A stretch of DNA of 64,000 nucleotides from Paracidovorax avenae ATCC 19860 (GTDB lineage: Bacteria > Pseudomonadota > Gammaproteobacteria > Burkholderiales > Burkholderiaceae_C). The position numbers and the translations under genes are program-made. Positions within the stretch are counted from its first letter, which is position 1, and each line of letters opens with the position of its first letter. The stretch lies in the NCBI RefSeq assembly GCF_000176855.2, contig NC_015138.1, forward strand, positions 558,001-622,000, given 5' to 3'. The notes beneath the pieces are model-generated. The model made no database searches. It worked only from the letters and a program-made list of their open reading frames with translations, and was not told the DNA's origin. This document shows positions 34,200 through 42,051 of this stretch, one piece after another.

Positions 34200-34669
34200 G
34201 GTGCCACCTCGGTGGATGGAGAAACGGTGCCGCGCGCACGGCGGCGGAAGGGGTAGGCGGTCTTGCGCGTACCGCCCTGGGGCTCGAGCCGGTAGAGCAG
34301 GTCGCCGTCGCGTTCGCCGGCACGCTGCCAGCCGTGCCGGTCGAGGAAGCGCAGGCAGCGGGTGTTGTTCCGCTCCACCGCCACCGTGATGCCCGGCTGC
34401 AGCGCGAAGAGCCAGGCCAGGGCCGGCTTGAGCAGCAGCGCCCAGCGCCCGTGGTGGGAGGGCAGCACGGCGATGTGCGCCTCCTCGCCATCGAACAGGA
34501 TGCCGCCGATGGGCTGGCCGTCGGCCTCGAAGCCGATCGACGGGCAATCCGCGTAGAACGCCGCGAAGCGCTCGCGCGTCACGGTGTCCGTGTAGCCCTG
34601 GCCGCCATAGCGCGCGGCGTCGGCGTCGTAGAACACGCCGAGATCGGCGCGGTCTGTCAGTTTCAGCAT
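34181..34669 (-). CDS. GNAT-family acetyltransferase in the T3SS island
   Basis: 162-aa protein with GNAT layout: strand pair FEADGQPIGGILFDGEEAHI, a helix after IAVLPSHHGRWALLLKPALA (in place of the usual Q/R-x-x-G-x-G/A acetyl-CoA loop), and the C-terminal ERNNTRCLRFLDRHGWQRA segment typical of N-acetyltransferases acting on proteins or small molecules. The P-loop is divergent, so activity is not assured. The C-terminal ~30 residues are basic. It lies between the HrpB1-like gene (27 bases) and the 270-aa gene (overlap). Confidence 0.7.
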   Translation of the reverse strand: MLKLTDRADLGVFYDADAARYGGQGYTDTVTRERFAAFYADCPSIGFEADGQPIGGILFDGEEAHIAVLPSHHGRWALLLKPALAWLFALQPGITVAVERNNTRCLRFLDRHGWQRAGERDGDLLYRLEPQGGTRKTAYPFRRRARGTVSPSTEVAPCMHPH

Positions 34670-34696
34670 GTGTTGCTCCCTGGTGCGGACCGCCGG

Positions 34697-35083
34697 TCAG
34701 GCCGCCAGGGCGGCCGGCTCGTCCTCGGGTTCCATCTCCAGCAGCTGGCGCATTGCCTTGCGCACGTGCGGGTCGTCGCTTTCCAGGCACTGCTGCGCGT
34801 GGTAGTGCCACGTGGGGTCGCCCAGGATGTTCAGGCACAGGGCCTTGAGCTCCGGCGCGGTGTCCTCGCCCAGGGTGTTCAGGTACTGCAGGGCCTCGGT
34901 GATATAGCCGCGCTGGATGGCGATCAGCACCGGGAAGATCAGGTGCTCCTCGGTTTCGGGGCTCATGGCGTTCATCTCGTCGAGCAGCGTCTCGGCTTCG
35001 TCGAGGCGGTCGTCGCGCAGCGCCTCCACCAGGCGCACGGCCAGGGCGGCGACTGGGTCATCGGGAAGTTGGGTTTCGTCCAT
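34697..35083 (-). CDS. HrpB1/HrpK-like TPR protein (128 aa)
   Basis: Strongly acidic 128-aa protein with repeated helices (LVEALRDDRLDEAETLLDEM; LIAIQRGYITEALQYLNTLG) and the segment LNILGDPTWHYHAQQCLESD that matches the D-P-x-W region of HrpB1 and of the protein at 26930. No signal peptide seen, unlike a periplasmic HrpB1. Placed right after the 567-aa secreted-protein candidate (82 bases), it may be its TPR-type chaperone, as class II chaperones serve translocators. Confidence 0.6.
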   Translation of the reverse strand: MDETQLPDDPVAALAVRLVEALRDDRLDEAETLLDEMNAMSPETEEHLIFPVLIAIQRGYITEALQYLNTLGEDTAPELKALCLNILGDPTWHYHAQQCLESDDPHVRKAMRQLLEMEPEDEPAALAA

Positions 35084-35164
35084 GGCTTGGCGTGCCTTTG
35101 CAAAGGAAGTGGGATGGGATGCCGGGCGGGGCGGACGGGCCGCCGCGCCCGGCGGCGGGCCGCG

Positions 35165-36868
35165 TCAGGCCCGGATCTGGTAGTGGCTGATCTGGGCTTC
35201 GATCTGCACCTGCAGCGTGGCTGCGGTGGAACTGCCTCCCAGCGGGAGCTTGTCGGCCAGGCCCTGCTCCACGGTCTGGCGCGCGGCCACACCGATGGCG
35301 CCCTGCACCGCATCGAAAACGCTGCGCGAGGCCTGCTCGATGGGCTGCATCGCCGCGTTGCGGGTGATGGCCGCCAGGTCGCCGCCCAGGGCGCGGGCGT
35401 TGTTGCCGCCGCCCGCCAGGCCCTGCAGCAGGCGCTGTCCGATGGCGTCGGTGGCCTGGCGGGTGGCCTGGTCGATGGCCATCTCGATGGACAGGCCCAT
35501 CTGCTGGCGGATCTGCGCGGCTGCACGGCGCGCCATCTGGACCGGGCCCTGTCCGGCGGGAGCATCGGTGGTGTCCGACGCCTCCGACAGCGAGGCGAAG
35601 CCCTTGAGCGACGATGCGTCCAGCTGGCCGAGCGCGCTCTGGATGGCTTCCAGGATGGTGCGTGCGACCACCTGCTGCACGAACTGGTCCACGGCCAGCA
35701 GGATGGCCCCCTTGGTGGCCGCCAGGGCGGTAGCCGGTGCCATCGGCGGCAGGGCGCCGTCCAGGCCGCGCTGGCGGCCCGTGAAGGCATGGTTCACCGC
35801 GGCGCCGGCCACGCCCGCGGCGGCTTCCGTGCCGATGGCGCCCAGGCTGGAGCCCAGGCCCAGGCCCGTGCCCGTGCCAGCGCCCAGCGGCGACAGTTGC
35901 TCGTAGATCGCACCCTGGACGGCGGTCTGCGCCGAGAAGTTCAGGCTGTTGAGCGCGGCGTCCGTGGCGGCGCCCTGCACGCCGCGCAGGTGCTCTCCGG
36001 CCGTGGCACGCGTGCCGTCGGCGCGGCGGCGCCCGGCGGTGGCCTGGAAGAGGGCGGCGTTGGCCGCGCTGTCGAAGGCGTTCGCCCCGGCTTCGCCCAC
36101 GCGCGAGTCGCCGTTGGGGTCCAGGGTCATCTGCACCTTCATCGTGAGCGTGGATACCTGCTCCTGCGCGAAACCGAGGGCGGCCGTGCGCGCCGTGTCC
36201 TGCACGGCGTGCCTGGCGCCCTGCAGCACGCCCGTGGCACCCGTGCCGCAGCCCGCGAACCGGCCGGCGCGCGAGCTGCCCAGGCCTCCGCCCACCGCAG
36301 CGCCCACCATGTCGGTGGCGAGCGCCCCGAAGCGCGAGGTTCCATGCGGATCCAGCACCTTGGCGGCGACCTTCGTGACCTCCTGCCCGGCCAGCCCGAT
36401 GGCGGCGTCCACCGCCATGCGGGCCATGTTCTTGGCCACGCCGCCAGGGCCGAAGTTGGACGCCGTGTCCACCACCCCCATGGCCAGCTGCGTCAGTCCC
36501 TGGAAGGCCTTGGAGAAATTGCCCTTGGCGATGGCCTTGGCCGTGTTGACCACGCCGTCCTTGATGTTGGAGAGGCCTCCTTCCACGCTGTCCACGACGG
36601 AGTCGGCCAGCTTCTGCGCGGTTTTCTGCACCTTGTTCAGCACCTTGTCGAGCGCGCCGTCGAGCAGTGTGTTGGCCGCCATCGCTGCCGGCATGAGGTT
36701 CATGGCGCCGCGTGCCATGGTCAGGGTGGCGTCGGCCAGTCCCTTGAGTCCCTGGGCCGCGGCCTTCAGGTTCAGCGTGACGATTCCCTTGGCGATCTGG
36801 CCGACGCTGCTGACGGCTTTTTCGATTCCCTTCCCTATCGCCTGGAAGGCTTTCTTGATGGCACTCAT
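35165..36868 (-). CDS. 567-aa translocator or effector candidate (HrpF/PopF-like role)
   Basis: Not confidently assigned to a family. No signal peptide; the N-terminus is a Lys/Ala/Ile amphipathic helix (MSAIKKAFQAIGKGIEKAVS). Several weakly hydrophobic Gly/Ala helices follow (LPPMAPATALAATKGAILLA; MARMAVDAAIGLAGQEVTKV) together with a degenerate internal repeat of LDPHGTSRFGALATDM and LDPNGDSRVGEAGANA. This make-up suits membrane insertion in a host, as for HrpF/PopF translocators. It is first in an operon behind a one-mismatch PIP box with an exact -10 and is followed by a TPR chaperone-like gene. No other HrpF candidate is evident in the island. Confidence 0.55.
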   Translation of the reverse strand: MSAIKKAFQAIGKGIEKAVSSVGQIAKGIVTLNLKAAAQGLKGLADATLTMARGAMNLMPAAMAANTLLDGALDKVLNKVQKTAQKLADSVVDSVEGGLSNIKDGVVNTAKAIAKGNFSKAFQGLTQLAMGVVDTASNFGPGGVAKNMARMAVDAAIGLAGQEVTKVAAKVLDPHGTSRFGALATDMVGAAVGGGLGSSRAGRFAGCGTGATGVLQGARHAVQDTARTAALGFAQEQVSTLTMKVQMTLDPNGDSRVGEAGANAFDSAANAALFQATAGRRRADGTRATAGEHLRGVQGAATDAALNSLNFSAQTAVQGAIYEQLSPLGAGTGTGLGLGSSLGAIGTEAAAGVAGAAVNHAFTGRQRGLDGALPPMAPATALAATKGAILLAVDQFVQQVVARTILEAIQSALGQLDASSLKGFASLSEASDTTDAPAGQGPVQMARRAAAQIRQQMGLSIEMAIDQATRQATDAIGQRLLQGLAGGGNNARALGGDLAAITRNAAMQPIEQASRSVFDAVQGAIGVAARQTVEQGLADKLPLGGSSTAATLQVQIEAQISHYQIRA

Positions 36869-37295
36869 CTTTAGTGGCTCCTAGTGGTTGACGTGGAAAA
36901 AAGCACCGGTGCACCAGGCACTTTCACCATCGGAAGGGGAATCGTGGATCGGTGGACCAACGCAGGTTCCACTGTGGGGGGGCGGCCCGGCGGGGCAGGC
37001 CGGGGGTGCGATGGCATGTAAGAAGATGCGAAGCGGCAGGCCGCCGCGCGCCGGGTGATAATGCGGCGCATGCTGTGTCCGCATGCGTTCCCTTCCCACC
37101 CCTGGCAGGCGACCTTTTCCGGTTTCCGCTGGCGCAAGCCTGCGCGCTGACCACCCCTTGCGCCCCGTGCCGGGCGCCCCCTCCCCAGTCCGCCCGGAAA
37201 GCGCCGCGCCCGCCGCGCGCCCGGGTGCCGGAACCGTCCCTGGAAGGGGCCGACGGACCCGCGGGTCCCGCCCCGTCCGCAGAAGGAAACACCCC
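36869..37295. other. 427-base boundary between T3SS island and trp genes
   Basis: No gene is supported. It holds the PIP promoter of the minus-strand operon (36971-37032) and, to the right, the leader of trpG. No tRNA, integrase, direct repeat or insertion sequence that would mark an integration site was seen. Confidence 0.6.
36971..37032 (-). promoter_or_regulatory. One-mismatch PIP box with exact -10 for the 567-aa protein operon
   Basis: On the minus strand: TTCGC (37032-37028), 15 bases, ATCGC (37012-37008, one mismatch), 31 bases, then CACAGT at 36976-36971, an exact YANNRT. Transcription would start near 36964, about 95 nt before ATG 36868. Confidence 0.72.
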
Positions 37296-37865
37296 ATGCT
37301 GCTGATGATCGACAACTACGACAGCTTCACCTACAACATCGTCCAGTACTTCGGAGAACTGGGCGAGGAGGTGGAGGTGCACCGCAACGACGAGATCACC
37401 GTGGAGGAGATCGCGGCCCGCAATCCGCGCCACCTCGTCATCTCGCCCGGCCCGTGCTCGCCCGCGGAGGCCGGTGTCTCCGTGGAGGCCATCCGCCACT
37501 TCGCGGGCAAGCTGCCCATCCTGGGCGTGTGCCTGGGCCACCAGTCCATCGGGGCGGCCTTTGGCGGGCGCATCATCCGGGCCCGCGAACTGATGCACGG
37601 CAAGACCAGCACCATCACCACCACCGGCCAGGGCGTGTTCGCCGGCCTGCCCGAGCAGTTCACCGTGAACCGCTACCACTCGCTGTCCATCGAGCGCGAG
37701 TCCTGCCCCGAGGCGCTGGAGATCACGGCCTGGACAGACGATGGCGAGATCATGGGCGTGCGCCACAGGGAACTGCCCATCGAAGGCGTGCAGTTCCATC
37801 CCGAGAGCATCCTCACCGAGCATGGCCACGCCATGCTGAAGAACTTCCTCGCCACGAAGGCATGA
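37296..37865 (+). CDS. trpG: Anthranilate synthase component II (glutamine amidotransferase)
   Basis: Supplies ammonia from glutamine for anthranilate synthesis, and possibly for para-aminobenzoate. The 189-aa class I amidotransferase has nucleophile Cys79 in GVCLGHQ and the His168/Glu170 pair in FHPES. Start ATG 37296 follows AAGGAAA. The partner trpE is not in the window; directly upstream lies the T3SS island. The DinB-like gene follows by ATGA overlap. Confidence 0.96.
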   Translation: MLLMIDNYDSFTYNIVQYFGELGEEVEVHRNDEITVEEIAARNPRHLVISPGPCSPAEAGVSVEAIRHFAGKLPILGVCLGHQSIGAAFGGRIIRARELMHGKTSTITTTGQGVFAGLPEQFTVNRYHSLSIERESCPEALEITAWTDDGEIMGVRHRELPIEGVQFHPESILTEHGHAMLKNFLATKA

Positions 37866-38371
37866 CCGCCATGGATGCCTCCCTGGTTTCCCTCTTCGAG
37901 TTCAAGCGCTGGTCCAATGGCGAGTTGCTCGCACTGGGCATCGCCTCGCGCGACCAGCTGCCCGCGGACGATTTCCGGACCTTCTCGCGGCTGCTGAACC
38001 ACACCCACCTGGTGGACCGGATCTTCCGCGCGCGCCTCGCCGGCGATGCGCAGGGCGCACCCGCGGCCACCCAGACCGACGAAACGCCCGCGCTGGAGGC
38101 GCTGGTGCCCGAAGTGCGGGCATGCGACGACTGGCTGGTGCAGTACGTGCAGGCGCTGGATGCGGACGGCCTCGCCGAGCGCATCCCGTTCCGCTTCACG
38201 GACGGCGACACGGGCACGATGACCCGCGCGGAAATGCTGCACCACCTGCTGCTGCACGGCACCTACCACCGGGGTGCGGCCGGCCGCATCCTGGCGGTGC
38301 ATGGCGTGCAGCCGCCGCGCGACGCGATCACCACCTTCCTGCATCGCTTCGAGCCCGAGCGGCGCTGGTAA
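37862..38371 (+). CDS. DinB-family putative metal-dependent protein
   Basis: 169-aa four-helix-bundle protein. DinB/YfiT-type histidines are visible: His in [12 protein letters not shown] and the C-terminal [17 protein letters not shown], which together fit the metal site of damage-inducible DinB proteins. It overlaps trpG by ATGA, so it rides on the trp transcript although a role in tryptophan synthesis is not expected. Substrate unknown. Confidence 0.85.
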   Translation: MTAMDASLVSLFEFKRWSNGELLALGIASRDQLPADDFRTFSRLLNHTHLVDRIFRARLAGDAQGAPAATQTDETPALEALVPEVRACDDWLVQYVQALDADGLAERIPFRFTDGDTGTMTRAEMLHHLLLHGTYHRGAAGRILAVHGVQPPRDAITTFLHRFEPERRW

Positions 38372-38389
38372 CCCGGGGGCAACACCGCC

Positions 38390-39073
38390 ATGCCGGATCT
38401 CCACCATCTGCTGCTGTTCATCGCCGCGGGCTGGCTGCTGAACCTCACGCCAGGCCCCGATGTTTTCTACATCGTCACGCATGCCCTGCGATCGGGTGCG
38501 CGCGCCGGCATCGTGGCGGGCCTGGGCATCACTGCGGGCTGCTTCGTCCACGTGGCCGCCGCGGCGCTCGGCGTGGGGGCGCTGCTGGCCACGTCGGCCA
38601 CCGCGTTCTCCGTGCTCAAGTGGGCCGGCGCGGCCTACCTGGTCTGGATGGGCCTGCGCATGCTGCGCGCCCGGCCGGGCGGCGGCCTCGCGGCCGTGGC
38701 CCGCAGCGCGGGCCCGGCGGGCGAGGGCATTGCCGCGGGGAATGCCGCAGCCGGCACGCCGCTGCGCAAGGTCTTTCTGGGCGGCTTCTGGACCAACGTG
38801 CTCAACCCCAAGGTGGCGATCTTCTTCCTGGCGTTTGTCCCGCAGTTCATCGCGCCGGGCGCGGAGCACAAGGCGCTGGCCTTCGTGCTGTTGGGCACGC
38901 TGTTCAACCTCAACGCCATTCCCGTGAACGCGGGCTGGGCCCTGGCCGCCGCCTGGATGGCGCGCCGCGCCACCCTGGTGCAGCGCCGCATGCACTGGCT
39001 CGACCGCGCGGCCGGCGCCATGTTTGTCGGCTTCGGCATCAAGCTGGCGCTGTCCGAACGGCCCGGCCCCTGA
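38390..39073 (+). CDS. LysE/RhtB-family amino-acid exporter
   Basis: 227-aa inner-membrane protein with about six hydrophobic segments. The LysE/RhtB signature is at the N-terminus ([20 protein letters not shown]) and again in [20 protein letters not shown]. It probably exports an amino acid or homoserine-lactone-like compound. Its place between trpG and trpD could mean export of aromatic intermediates, but this is only context. Confidence 0.9.
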   Translation: MPDLHHLLLFIAAGWLLNLTPGPDVFYIVTHALRSGARAGIVAGLGITAGCFVHVAAAALGVGALLATSATAFSVLKWAGAAYLVWMGLRMLRARPGGGLAAVARSAGPAGEGIAAGNAAAGTPLRKVFLGGFWTNVLNPKVAIFFLAFVPQFIAPGAEHKALAFVLLGTLFNLNAIPVNAGWALAAAWMARRATLVQRRMHWLDRAAGAMFVGFGIKLALSERPGP

Positions 39074-39105
39074 ATCTCCCGATCTCCAGAAAAAGGCTTC
39101 CCGCC

Positions 39106-40143
39106 ATGTCCATCACCCCCCAGGAAGCGCTGCAGCGCACGATCGAGCACCGCGAGATCTTCCACGACGAGATGCTGCACCTGATGCGCATGATCATGCG
39201 CGGCGAGCTCTCCCCCGTGATGACCGCGTCCATCGTCACCGGCCTGCGCGTCAAGAAGGAAACCATCGGCGAGATCACCGCCGCCGCGCAGGTGATGCGC
39301 GAGTTCTCCCGCAAGGTGGCCGTGGCCGACACCACGCACCTCGTGGACATCGTGGGCACGGGCGGCGACGGCGCCAACACCTTCAACATCTCCACCTGCG
39401 CGATGTTCGTGGCCGCCGCCGCGGGCGCCAAGACCGCCAAGCACGGCGGACGGGGCGTGTCGAGCAAGAGCGGCAGCGCCGACGTGATGGAGTCGCTGGG
39501 CGTGCACATCGACCTGCCGCCCGAGGCCATCGCGCGCTGCATCGCCGAGGTGGGCATCGGCTTCATGTTCGCGCCCAACCACCATCCGGCCATGAAGAAC
39601 GTGGCGCCCGTGCGCAAGGAGCTGGGCGTGCGCACGCTCTTCAACATCCTCGGGCCGCTCACCAACCCCGCGGGCGCGCCGAACATCCTCATGGGCGTGT
39701 TCCACCCCGACCTCGTGGGCATCCAGGTGCGCGCGCTGCAGCGCCTGGGCGCGGAGCACGCGCTGGTGGTCTATGGCCGCGACGGCATGGACGAGGTGAG
39801 CCTGGGCGCGGCCACCATGGTGGGCGAGCTGAAGAACGGCGAGATCACCGAATACGAGATCCATCCGGAGGACTTCGGCCTGGCGATGTCCAGCAACCGC
39901 GCCCTCAAGGTGGAAACGCCCGAGCAGTCGCGCGAGATGCTGCTGTCGGTGCTGCGCGGCGAGCCGGGCCCGGCGCGCGAGATCGTCAGCCTGAATGCGG
40001 GCGCGGCGCTGTATGCGGCTAACGTGGCTGCGACCGTGGCAGACGGCATCGCCCGGGCCCGCGCGGCGATCGACTCCGGCGCGGCGCTCGCGCGGCTGGA
40101 GCAGCTGGTGGCACGCACCCGGGCCCTGGCCGTGGGCGCCTGA
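39106..40143 (+). CDS. trpD: Anthranilate phosphoribosyltransferase
   Basis: Second step of tryptophan synthesis: transfers phosphoribose to anthranilate. 345 aa, normal length. Visible signatures: [17 protein letters not shown] (PRPP loop), [18 protein letters not shown], and [20 protein letters not shown] with [13 protein letters not shown] 39106 lies 32 bases after the LysE-type gene. Confidence 0.97.
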   Translation: MSITPQEALQRTIEHREIFHDEMLHLMRMIMRGELSPVMTASIVTGLRVKKETIGEITAAAQVMREFSRKVAVADTTHLVDIVGTGGDGANTFNISTCAMFVAAAAGAKTAKHGGRGVSSKSGSADVMESLGVHIDLPPEAIARCIAEVGIGFMFAPNHHPAMKNVAPVRKELGVRTLFNILGPLTNPAGAPNILMGVFHPDLVGIQVRALQRLGAEHALVVYGRDGMDEVSLGAATMVGELKNGEITEYEIHPEDFGLAMSSNRALKVETPEQSREMLLSVLRGEPGPAREIVSLNAGAALYAANVAATVADGIARARAAIDSGAALARLEQLVARTRALAVGA

Positions 40144-40168
40144 GGCGCCAGCCGGTGGGAATCGCCGC

Positions 40169-40324
40169 ATGTGGCGCGACAGCGGAACCTGGATCGCCCT
40201 TGGCGTATCCCTGCTATTCATCGTTGCGGGCATCGTGATGCACCGCGTCTTCATCCACATCCTGAAGAAGGGCGCACCCGAGGGAGAGGCGCCCTCTTCG
40301 AAGAAAGCACCGGAACATGAGTGA
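40169..40324 (+). CDS. 51-aa membrane protein between trpD and trpC
   Basis: One membrane segment ([20 protein letters not shown], residues 8-27) followed by a basic/acidic cytoplasmic tail. It overlaps trpC by 8 bp, which argues that it is translated. Function unknown; it may be a lineage-specific small membrane protein of the trp operon. Confidence 0.65.
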   Translation: MWRDSGTWIALGVSLLFIVAGIVMHRVFIHILKKGAPEGEAPSSKKAPEHE

Positions 40325-41117
40325 CATCCTGAACAAGATCGTGGCCGTCAAGCGCGAAGAGATCGCGGCGGCCCAGAAGAAAACGCCGCTGGCCGCCATG
40401 CGCGCCGATGCCGAGAGCCGCGTGCTCACGCGCGATTTCGAGGGCGCCCTGCGCGCCAAGATCGCCGCTGGCCAGGCGGCCGTGATCGCCGAGATCAAGA
40501 AGGCCAGCCCCAGCAAGGGCGTGATCCGCGAGAACTTCGTCCCGGCCGACATCGCCCAGAGCTATGCGGAGGGCAACGGCAAGGTCAGTGCGGCCTGCCT
40601 CTCGGTGCTGACCGACCGGCAGTTCTTCCAGGGCCAGCCCGACTACCTCAAGCAGGCGCGCGCGAGCTGCGCGCTGCCGGTGCTGCGCAAGGACTTCATG
40701 GTCGATGCCTACCAGATCTACGAATCGCGCGCGATGGGTGCCGACGCCATCCTGCTGATCGCCGCCTGCCTGGAAGACGCGCAGATGGCGGAGTTCGAAG
40801 CCATCGCGCACAGCCTGGGCATGGCCGCGCTGGTGGAAGTGCACGACGGCGCCGAACTGGACCGGGCCCTCAAGCTGCGCACGCCCCTGGTGGGCATCAA
40901 CAACCGCAACCTGCGCACCTTCGAGGTGTCGCTGGACACCACCGTCTCGCTGCGCAAGGCGGTGCCGTCCGACCGGCTGCTGGTGGCGGAATCGGGCATC
41001 CTCACGCCGCAGGACGTCAAGACCCTGCGCGATGCCGACGTGCATGCCTTCCTCGTGGGCGAGGCCTTCATGCGGGCACAGGAGCCAGGGGCCGCGCTGG
41101 CGAAGCTGTTCTCCTGA
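40317..41117 (+). CDS. trpC: Indole-3-glycerol-phosphate synthase
   Basis: Ring-closing step of tryptophan synthesis. 266-aa TIM barrel with the expected motifs: [52 protein letters not shown] and [14 protein letters not shown]. Monofunctional (no fused TrpF). It is the last trp gene here; ung follows after 11 bases. Confidence 0.97.
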   Translation: MSDILNKIVAVKREEIAAAQKKTPLAAMRADAESRVLTRDFEGALRAKIAAGQAAVIAEIKKASPSKGVIRENFVPADIAQSYAEGNGKVSAACLSVLTDRQFFQGQPDYLKQARASCALPVLRKDFMVDAYQIYESRAMGADAILLIAACLEDAQMAEFEAIAHSLGMAALVEVHDGAELDRALKLRTPLVGINNRNLRTFEVSLDTTVSLRKAVPSDRLLVAESGILTPQDVKTLRDADVHAFLVGEAFMRAQEPGAALAKLFS

Positions 41118-41128
41118 TTCCTTCGGCC

Positions 41129-41857
41129 ATGAACCCTCCCGCGCACGATCCCTCCGCCCCGCCTTCGCAACTGCAGAGCGCCGATCCCGCCGACTGGCCG
41201 GTGGCGCCCGGCTGGCAGCCGCTGGTCGATGATTTCTTCGCGAGCGCGCGCGGGCAGGCGCTGCTGGGCTTCCTGCGCCAGCGGCTGGAAGCGGGCGCCG
41301 TGATCTTTCCGCCGCGGCCGCTGCGCGCTCTGGAGCTCACGCCGCCGGAGTCGGTGCGCGTGGTCATCCTGGGGCAGGATCCCTACCACGGGCGCGGACA
41401 GGCCGAAGGGCTGGCCTTCTCGGTCGCTCCGGGCGTGCAACTGCCGCCCTCGCTGCGCAACATCTTCAAGGAACTGCAGCGCGACCTGGGTACGCCGTTC
41501 CCCGCCTGGCCCGAGCCGGGCGGCAGCCTCGTCAAGTGGGCGAAGAACGGCGTGCTGCTGCTCAACACCTGCCTCACCGTCGAAGAGGCCCAGCCCGCGA
41601 GCCACGCGGGCAAGGGCTGGGAGCAGCTCACCGACGCGGTGATCCGCAAGGTGGGCGAGGGCGACCGGCCCGCGGTCTTCATGCTCTGGGGATCGCATGC
41701 GCAGTCCAAGCGACCGCTCATCGACGCCGAACGGCACCTGGTGCTGACGGCCAACCATCCGTCGCCGCTGTCGGCGCTGCGGCCGCCCGTGCCCTTCATC
41801 GGCTGCGGCCACTTCGGCCGGGCCCGCGAGTTCCGCGAGCAGCAGGCGGCGAAGTAG
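41129..41857 (+). CDS. ung: Uracil-DNA glycosylase
   Basis: Removes uracil from DNA in base-excision repair. 242-aa family 1 enzyme with catalytic Asp84 in VVILGQDPYHGRGQAEGLAF, the LLLNTCLTVEEAQPASHAGK segment and the active-site loop TANHPSPLSA near the C-terminus. It starts at ATG 41129, with an N-terminal Pro-rich extension of about 25 residues. Confidence 0.96.
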   Translation: MNPPAHDPSAPPSQLQSADPADWPVAPGWQPLVDDFFASARGQALLGFLRQRLEAGAVIFPPRPLRALELTPPESVRVVILGQDPYHGRGQAEGLAFSVAPGVQLPPSLRNIFKELQRDLGTPFPAWPEPGGSLVKWAKNGVLLLNTCLTVEEAQPASHAGKGWEQLTDAVIRKVGEGDRPAVFMLWGSHAQSKRPLIDAERHLVLTANHPSPLSALRPPVPFIGCGHFGRAREFREQQAAK

Positions 41858-41909
41858 CCGGCGGGCGGCCATCGGCCGGGGCGTGATGCACACCGGCCGG
41901 GGCGGCTGT

Positions 41910-41970
41910 TTCGCACCGCCGGCCGGGGCTTCGCGCCCCGGCTGCGCTGCTGCCCGCGCAGGCGCAGCAT
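41910..41970 (+). promoter_or_regulatory. Perfect PIP/hrpII box with exact -10 before the XopP-like gene
   Basis: TTCGC at 41910-41914, 15 bases, TTCGC at 41930-41934, 30 bases, then CAGCAT at 41965-41970 (exact YANNRT). Transcription should start near 41977, 75 nt before ATG 42052. It is the only PIP box found outside the T3SS island. Confidence 0.88.
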
Positions 41971-42051
41971 GGGGCCTTGCCGGTGGACGGGTGCTGCGCA
42001 GATGCGCGCGACCCGCCACCGCCGCACTACCCACCGTCAGGCGGATCCCCC

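Noticed and set aside
32255..36874. Very long open frame on the plus strand (1539 codons)
   Set aside because: It runs antisense to four minus-strand T3SS genes and through the lytic transglycosylase. High-GC codon use keeps shadow frames open; the residue make-up is Arg/Ala/Gly-rich with no motif.
37083..37295. In-frame upstream extension of trpG
   Set aside because: Family length and the AAGGAAA site before ATG 37296 fit the shorter protein; the extension is Arg/Pro-rich without similarity.
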